A DNA stretch of 12,925 nt, from NCBI GenBank assembly GCA_050729555.1, contig JBOHLR010000066.1, positions 1 to 12,925 on the forward strand. The letters run 5' to 3'. The notes below the pieces were generated by a model. The model made no database searches, had not been told where the DNA came from, and saw nothing but the letters and a program-made list of their open reading frames with translations. The translations under genes were made by a program, and so were the position numbers. This document shows positions 9,426 through 12,925 of this stretch, piece after piece. Each line of letters begins with the position of its first letter. The first letter of the stretch is position 1. This stretch comes from REEB95 sp050729555 (GTDB taxonomy: Bacteria > Pseudomonadota > Alphaproteobacteria > ATCC43930 > CGMCC-115725).

Positions 9426-10091
9426 CTATTCGAGCGCCTGGCGCAAGGCCGCCGCTGCCGCCCACGGCGCCAATGCCAGCGACCCGGCGAGCAGCGCCGC
9501 CAGCAGCAAAAGATGCGGCCGCGATTCGAGACCCAAGGCGGCCGCTTCGCTGGCGGCAACGCCGAAGATCAGGACCGGAATGTAAAGCGGCAGCACCAGC
9601 AACGACAACAGCACGCCGGCGCGGCGCGCGCCCAGCGTCAATGCCGCGCCGATCGCACCGATCAGGCTCAGCACCGGCGTGCCGAGCAGCAGCGCCGCGA
9701 TCAGCGCCGGATAGCCGGCTGCGTCGAAGTGCAGCACCAACGCCAGCAGCGGCGCGATGATCGTCAGCGGCAGACCGGTGGTGAGCCAATGTGCCACGCA
9801 TTTCGCCAGCACCTGAATTTCGAGCGGCACCGGCATGAGAGAGAGGGCTTCAAGACTTCCATCTTGGAAGTCGGCATCAAAGAGCCGTTCCAATGACAGC
9901 AATGCCGCGAGTAACGCCGTGACCCACAAGACGCCGGCGGCGATGCGCGCCAGCAAATCGGGATCGGGTCCGACGCCGAACGGAAACAGGATCACCGCCA
10001 GCGCGAAGAATGCGACGACGTTGGCGACGTCGCCGCCCTGACGGAACGCCAGCCGCAGATCGCGCGTCAGCAGCGCGGCGAAGCCGCTCAT
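9426..10091 (-). CDS. ccmB: Heme exporter ABC-type permease CcmB
   Basis: A 221-residue membrane subunit of the CcmAB ATPase that works with CcmC and CcmD to free holo-CcmE for heme delivery. The N-terminal RDLRLAFR block (10-17), the FPFGVGPDP region (36-44) and the conserved LFDADFQDGSLE motif (70-81) are typical. About six hydrophobic helices follow. The start overlaps the ccmA stop (ATGA), with GGAG about 10 nt upstream. The codons for the FQDGSLE stretch are unusually AT-rich for this genome and form a hairpin (9854-9872); see findings. Confidence 0.94.
   Translation of the reverse strand: MSGFAALLTRDLRLAFRQGGDVANVVAFFALAVILFPFGVGPDPDLLARIAAGVLWVTALLAALLSLERLFDADFQDGSLEALSLMPVPLEIQVLAKCVAHWLTTGLPLTIIAPLLALVLHFDAAGYPALIAALLLGTPVLSLIGAIGAALTLGARRAGVLLSLLVLPLYIPVLIFGVAASEAAALGLESRPHLLLLAALLAGSLALAPWAAAAALRQALE
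9854..9872 (-). repeat. Hairpin inside ccmB over the DFQDGSL codons
   Basis: A perfect 7-bp inverted repeat (GACTTCC at 9854-9860 and GGAAGTC at 9866-9872) with a 5-nt loop lies within ccmB. The minus-strand codons here include GGA, AGT and CTT, less common choices than in surrounding coding sequence. It overlaps a conserved protein motif, so the structure may be accidental. Confidence 0.4.
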
Positions 10092-10735
10092 CCCTGTCTC
10101 CAGGTGGCGTGGCCGGCGAGCGACAGAGTCTGCGCGCCGGGCAACGGCAGCGGCGCGTGCGTCGCCAGCGCGATGCAGCCGCCGGCGCGCCGATGGTCGG
10201 CAATTGCCGTCAGCAGGATCTCGGTGGCTTCCGCATCGAGGCTGGTGGTCGGCTCGTCGAGCAGCCAAAGCGTCGCCGGCGACGCCATCAGCCGCGCCAG
10301 ACCCAGCCGCTTGCGCTCGCCGGCCGACAGATAACGCGCCGGCCAGGTGGCGCGCGCGTCGAGACGGAAGCGGCGCAACGCGTCGGTGGCGCCGCCATCT
10401 GTTCCGCGCATTCCGGCCCAGAATGCCAGATTCTCTTCGGCGGTCAGGGCCGGCTTCACGGCGTCCTGATGACCGATGTAGTGGAGGCGCGCCCGATGGG
10501 CGGCCGGATCGTTGGCGATGGCGTCGCCATCCCATGCGATCACGCCGTCTTCCGGCTGGGCGAGACCGGCCATGAGGCGCAACAGGCTGGTCTTGCCGCT
10601 GCCGTTGGGTCCGCCGAGCAGCAGCGCGTCGCCCGGCGCCAATGCGAAGGCGACGCCTTTGAACACCCGGCGTTCGCCGCGGCGGCACGCAAGCCCTTCA
10701 CCGGTAAATGATTTCTGCGATTCCCGGCCCGCCAT
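10088..10735 (-). CDS. ccmA: Heme exporter ATP-binding protein CcmA
   Basis: A 215-residue cytoplasmic ABC ATPase that powers release of heme-bound CcmE from CcmC/CcmD. The Walker A motif is GGPNGSGKT (41-49), the Q-loop glutamine is Q90 (YIGHQ), the signature is LSAGERKR (136-143; the LSAG form is normal in CcmA), Walker B is LWLLDEPT (156-163), and the H-loop histidine is H193. It is the first gene of the nine-gene operon. The ATG at 10735 has no evident Shine-Dalgarno, and no better in-frame start was found. Only about 60 bp separate it from the terminator of the preceding unit, so its promoter must lie in 10736-10795; a CATAGT at about 10747 (minus strand) is the only loose -10 match and is not called. 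Confidence 0.95.
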   Translation of the reverse strand: MAGRESQKSFTGEGLACRRGERRVFKGVAFALAPGDALLLGGPNGSGKTSLLRLMAGLAQPEDGVIAWDGDAIANDPAAHRARLHYIGHQDAVKPALTAEENLAFWAGMRGTDGGATDALRRFRLDARATWPARYLSAGERKRLGLARLMASPATLWLLDEPTTSLDAEATEILLTAIADHRRAGGCIALATHAPLPLPGAQTLSLAGHATWRQG

Positions 10736-10795
10736 GGCGCGGCACTATGCCATGCGCCGGGCACGTCGGCTCCGGCGAATCGCCGCGGTCCGGTT

Positions 10796-10836
10796 AAAAA
10801 AGTGACGGCCTCGGTGGGGGAGGTACCGAGGCCGTC
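10796..10836 (-). terminator. Strong intrinsic terminator between the membrane-protein gene and ccmA
   Basis: A perfect 12-bp stem (10804-10815 with 10825-10836) with a 9-nt loop is followed on the minus strand by AC and six Ts (10801-10796). It would stop leftward transcription coming from the membrane-protein gene, or from an RNA gene inside the gap, before ccmA. The loop reads ACCTCCCCC on the transcript and contains ACCTCC, the core anti-Shine-Dalgarno sequence. Confidence 0.9.
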
Positions 10837-10902
10837 GAATTAGAGCGGTCGGGGGGCGACCGCTTCATGGAGATGCGAGACAAGCCAAAAGCCAAATGTC
10901 TC
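10796..10902 (-). ncRNA. Candidate structured small RNA or 3' UTR element with three hairpins
   Basis: Read leftwards, three inverted repeats follow one another: GAGACA/TGTCTC (10902-10877) with a 14-nt loop holding a TTTGGC direct repeat, GCGGTCG/CGACCGC (10863-10845) with a CCCCC loop, and the 12-bp terminator stem (10836-10804) with loop ACCTCCCCC, then a T-run. Serial hairpins with C-rich anti-Shine-Dalgarno loops ending in an intrinsic terminator recall alphaproteobacterial small RNA groups such as the cuckoo RNAs and the alpha-r14/alpha-r15 families. I cannot find a convincing promoter just upstream; a TACAAA at 10973-10968 lacks a matching -35. It may instead be processed from the end of the upstream mRNA. 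Transcription is not shown by the sequence; this is a candidate only. Confidence 0.4.
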
Positions 10903-11004
10903 TCACCGGCCGCGATGAAAGCCCGGGATTGAGACCCGATTTGGATCGAAATGTGGCGAAAGCATGATTTGTAGGTCGGGTCGGCCCGATCACCGATTTG
11001 GCTC

Positions 11005-11024
11005 AAAAGGCCGTGCCCAGGCCT
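11005..11024 (-). terminator. Weak hairpin directly after the membrane-protein stop codon
   Basis: Two nt after the TGA (11029-11027) a 5-bp stem (11024-11020 with 11012-11008) with a 7-nt loop is followed by a short T-run of four, the first of which overlaps the stem. It could be a weak first terminator for the membrane-protein gene. If it works, the hairpin element at 10796-10902 would need its own promoter. Confidence 0.35.
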
Positions 11025-11026
11025 GT

Positions 11027-12487
11027 TCAGCGGCCGGCGGGGCTTTCGGCGGCGCGAATCGCCGTCAGGCCGTAATAGCGAGCCGTCCAGCGGTTGATCC
11101 AGAATGGGTCGTCGCCGCGGATGTCGGCGTGGAAGACATAAGAGCGCGGAAAGTCGGCCTTGGCGATCACCGGCAGCACCGCGCTCGTGGTGCCGGCAGC
11201 TTGCAGCCGGTGCAGCGTCGAATCGCGCGCGGCCATGAAGGCGTGAAACGATTCGGCCGGTCCGCGCAAATCGGCGATGCCGGCGACGATGTTGCGGCTC
11301 GCCGGCAAGGTCACGGCCAGCGCCACCAGCAGCCAGCGCACGGCCCGGCCGCTGTCGATCCGTCGCGCGGTGAGGACGCCGACGGCCTGTGGCGCCCAGG
11401 CGCTGATGACGATCAGACCGCCGCAAAGGAACGCCAGGTGGATTCCGGCCAGCGTGCGCGCCGGCACGGCGCCGCCGAGCGCCACCGCCGGGACGACGTA
11501 AAGTGCTATCAGCACGGCCGCAAACAATCCGGTGAGCGCCCAACGCGCCGATCCGTTGAGCCGCTCGCTCCAACGCGGCGCGATGGCGCCGCGTGCGCGC
11601 AACGCAATCAGCAAGCCGGCGGCGGCGAGCGTCTTGGGGTCGATGATCCAGAGCGCGACATAGCGCGCGATCTGTTCGAGCGCCATGCCGACAAGCGCGG
11701 ACAAGGCCGGTGCGGCGCCGACCGCGGCCTCGCGCGCGTCGTTGCCGGGCGCGACGACGATCACCGCAAGCCCGATCAGCGCGGCAACGAACCCGACCAG
11801 CGCCGCCGGCCGCCAGCGGCCACAGGCGAGACGCATCGCGACGGCGACGACGGCGAACAGGCCGACTTCAAGCGAAGCTGCAAGCTCATGCAGGCCGCTG
11901 ACGAAAAAGACCGCGACAGCCAGGGTTGCAAGACGCACGACGCCGACGGGCGCCGCCGCCAGGTCGAGACGGCAAGCGGCGAAGGCGAGCGCGATCGCCG
12001 CCGACCAGCCGAGCTGGTATTCGACTTCGGCGGCGCGAAAGAAGAACAGCTCGTTGATGCTCGGCGATTCCGTCCACCACAGCGCGGCGAAGACGGCGAC
12101 GACCAGCACCGTCGCGTGCGAACGCCAGGGCAGGCCTAGTACGCTGGCGATGAACGGCGACAGCATCGCCAGCGACGCGAGCATGATCGCCATCAGGCTG
12201 GCGCCGTAGAAGCGCGTCAGCGGCAGTATCGCGGCAATGACGAAGTGGATGAAGCCGGCGGCCCAACGGCACGACCACGTCGTGTATTCGATCCAGACGC
12301 CGCCGAAAATGCCGTGGGTGCGGCCTTCGACCGCACGGACGAAATCGTCGGCGATCGGCCAGGTGAACAGGAACAAGCCGATCGCGACCGCGAAGACGAA
12401 CGCGACCGACAACGCCAACAAGATGGCGGGAAACGTGACGGTCTGCGCCGCCGCAGGTGCGGTCGCACGGCCGGCCGGCAACGCCAT
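11027..12487 (-). CDS. Polytopic membrane protein, DUF6056-like (GT-C-fold glycosyltransferase-like)
   Basis: A 486-residue hydrophobic protein with about ten to twelve predicted helices. After the first helix (about 20-42) comes ADDFVRA (46-52), then W65-x2-Y68-x2-W71-x2-R74 in the first outer loop, VAPGND (245-250) followed by R252, VPAR (341-344), and a soluble tail ending in RWTARYYGL (466-474). Early acidic DD plus this Trp/Arg pattern resembles DUF6056-type proteins, which look like GT-C glycosyltransferases; membership is from memory of the pattern, not a search. A role in modifying surface glycans or lipids is a guess. The ATG at 12487 has a poor ribosome binding site, but no better start follows, and a good promoter lies about 45 bp upstream. 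It stands alone, between acnA and ccmA. Confidence 0.8.
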   Translation of the reverse strand: MALPAGRATAPAAAQTVTFPAILLALSVAFVFAVAIGLFLFTWPIADDFVRAVEGRTHGIFGGVWIEYTTWSCRWAAGFIHFVIAAILPLTRFYGASLMAIMLASLAMLSPFIASVLGLPWRSHATVLVVAVFAALWWTESPSINELFFFRAAEVEYQLGWSAAIALAFAACRLDLAAAPVGVVRLATLAVAVFFVSGLHELAASLEVGLFAVVAVAMRLACGRWRPAALVGFVAALIGLAVIVVAPGNDAREAAVGAAPALSALVGMALEQIARYVALWIIDPKTLAAAGLLIALRARGAIAPRWSERLNGSARWALTGLFAAVLIALYVVPAVALGGAVPARTLAGIHLAFLCGGLIVISAWAPQAVGVLTARRIDSGRAVRWLLVALAVTLPASRNIVAGIADLRGPAESFHAFMAARDSTLHRLQAAGTTSAVLPVIAKADFPRSYVFHADIRGDDPFWINRWTARYYGLTAIRAAESPAGR

Positions 12488-12531
12488 GGGCGGAGATCGC
12501 CTCGCTCGACGTCGGTGTTCGCTGGGGGCCG

Positions 12532-12560
12532 ATCATAGTATGCGGCGGCGTGATCGCCAA
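12532..12560 (-). promoter_or_regulatory. Putative sigma70-type promoter of the membrane-protein gene
   Basis: On the minus strand TTGGCG (12560-12555; 4 of 6 to consensus) and TATGAT (12537-12532; 5 of 6) are separated by 17 nt. The predicted transcription start near 12525 leaves a leader of about 37 nt before the ATG at 12487. Position and spacing are right, but no experiment is implied. Confidence 0.55.
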
Positions 12561-12589
12561 TTCCGGGGTCGCCGGCCGGTCGGCCACCT

Positions 12590-12618
12590 GCGCAGCGCGC
12601 ATGGTCGCCGTGCTGCGC
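12590..12618. repeat. Inverted repeat upstream of acnA
   Basis: GCGCAGC (12590-12596) and its exact complement GCTGCGC (12612-12618) are separated by 15 nt, directly next to a possible -35 element TTGATC (12619-12624). It is a possible operator, or a leader hairpin if transcription starts further upstream. In DNA this GC-rich a 7-bp repeat can occur by chance. Confidence 0.35.
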
Positions 12619-12647
12619 TTGATCTCGCGTGCCGGACGCGGTAGCAG
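12619..12647 (+). promoter_or_regulatory. Weak candidate promoter for acnA
   Basis: TTGATC (12619-12624) and TAGCAG (12642-12647) are separated by 17 nt, about 50 bp before the acnA start. The -10 match is poor (3 of 6), so this is only the best of several weak options in 12488-12697. Confidence 0.25.
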
Positions 12648-12686
12648 CAACCGTTGACGCCCGGCCCCGTTAGCGAAGAGAAGAGA

Positions 12687-12693
12687 GAGGGAG
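12687..12693 (+). promoter_or_regulatory. Ribosome binding site supporting the GTG start of acnA
   Basis: GAGGGAG in a purine-rich run (12681-12693) ends 4 nt before GTG at 12698. No ATG lies near the expected N-terminus, so this decides the start. Confidence 0.65.
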
Positions 12694-12697
12694 CCTC

Positions 12698-12925
12698 GTG
12701 CCGGTCACCGGACAAGATTCATTGAAGGCGCGCCGCACGCTCCAGGTCGGCGGCAAGTCCTACGATTATTTCAGTCTCGCGGCAGCCGCCCAGGCGGCGG
12801 GATTGGGCGACATTTCGCGCCTGCCGTTCTCGCTCAAGGTCCTGCTCGAGAATCTGGTGCGCTTCGAGAACGGCCGCACCGTCACGGTCGACGATATCAA
12901 GGCGGTGGCGGCCTGGCTCAAGGCC
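12698..12925 (+). CDS. acnA: Aconitate hydratase AcnA, N-terminal part (runs off window)
   Basis: The first 76 residues of aconitase A, the TCA-cycle enzyme that interconverts citrate and isocitrate with a 4Fe-4S cluster, and in some bacteria also an iron-responsive RNA-binding protein. The N-terminal signature is clear: a TLQVGGKSYDYFSL block (14-27), then GDISRLPFSLKVLLENLVR (38-56), the most conserved part of this domain, and VTVDDIKAVAAWLK (62-75). The cluster cysteines and the rest of the roughly 900-residue protein lie beyond the window. The start is a GTG backed by a purine-rich ribosome binding site; an in-frame TTG at 12722 is a less likely alternative. The gene is divergent from the membrane-protein gene. 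Confidence 0.93.
   Translation, partial: MPVTGQDSLKARRTLQVGGKSYDYFSLAAAAQAAGLGDISRLPFSLKVLLENLVRFENGRTVTVDDIKAVAAWLKA

Noticed and set aside
10867..10932. 21-codon open frame on the plus strand in the gap
   Set aside because: It starts ATGGAGATG and ends in TGA, but it lacks a properly spaced ribosome binding site and a promoter. Its bases also form one arm set of the minus-strand hairpins. Conservation would be needed to revive it.
10794..11573. 259-residue open frame on the minus strand ending in the terminator
   Set aside because: It is a wrong-frame reading of the membrane-protein gene extended through the non-coding gap and the terminator hairpin. A 24-codon ATG frame at its end lacks a ribosome binding site and runs through the terminator stem.
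10964..12139. 391-residue open frame on the plus strand
   Set aside because: Antisense to the membrane-protein gene. The product is low-complexity, rich in Arg, Asp and Gln, and has no recognisable domain; the minus-strand frame has regular membrane helices.
12457..12657. 66-residue open frame on the plus strand upstream of acnA
   Set aside because: It overlaps the 5' end of the membrane-protein gene, has no ribosome binding site and no family resemblance. An 18-codon internal ATG frame (12601-12657) could be a leader peptide but shows no attenuator or regulatory codon run.

Overview
The window is GC-rich, densely packed chromosomal DNA from an alphaproteobacterium. The assignment rests on gene content: a full System I (Ccm) cytochrome c maturation set, a short separate CcmD, CcmH and CcmI as separate genes rather than the E. 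coli-type fusion, and an acnA-type aconitase divergent from the ccmA side, a neighbourhood I recall from several alphaproteobacteria. I cannot fix the order or genus. I see no tRNA, rRNA, CRISPR array, transposase, integrase or attachment site, so this reads as core rather than horizontally acquired DNA.

Layout. (1) Positions 1-2250 hold small stand-alone genes: a terminator of an off-window gene, a uracil-DNA glycosylase superfamily protein (+), a two-gene unit on the minus strand (minimal zincin metallopeptidase, then a SAM methyltransferase), and a pterin-4a-carbinolamine dehydratase (+). (2) 2245-4209 (-) is acetoacetyl-CoA synthetase, 54 bp downstream of the cytochrome c maturation operon. 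(3) 4264-10735 (-) is one unbroken operon, ccmA-B-C-D-E-F-G-H-I, in which all but one of the gene junctions overlap by 1 or 4 nt. CcmAB(C)D handles release of heme-loaded CcmE, CcmC loads heme onto CcmE, CcmF/H/I form the heme ligation complex, and CcmG/CcmH manage the reduction of apocytochrome cysteines. (4) 10736-11026 is non-coding and holds a strong minus-strand intrinsic terminator preceded by two more hairpins; the terminator loop carries an anti-Shine-Dalgarno sequence, making it a candidate small RNA or a structured 3' UTR. (5) 11027-12487 (-) encodes a polytopic membrane protein resembling the GT-C-like DUF6056 group, with its own recognisable promoter. (6) From 12698 (+) the aconitase gene acnA starts and runs off the window.

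Most of the window is well-understood housekeeping. I do not see an obvious new multi-gene system. The items most worth a second look are the three-hairpin element at 10796-10902 and the membrane-protein cassette lodged between acnA and ccmA. Lesser points are two convergent gene pairs whose stop codons share nucleotides, and several coding-region or intercistronic hairpins.
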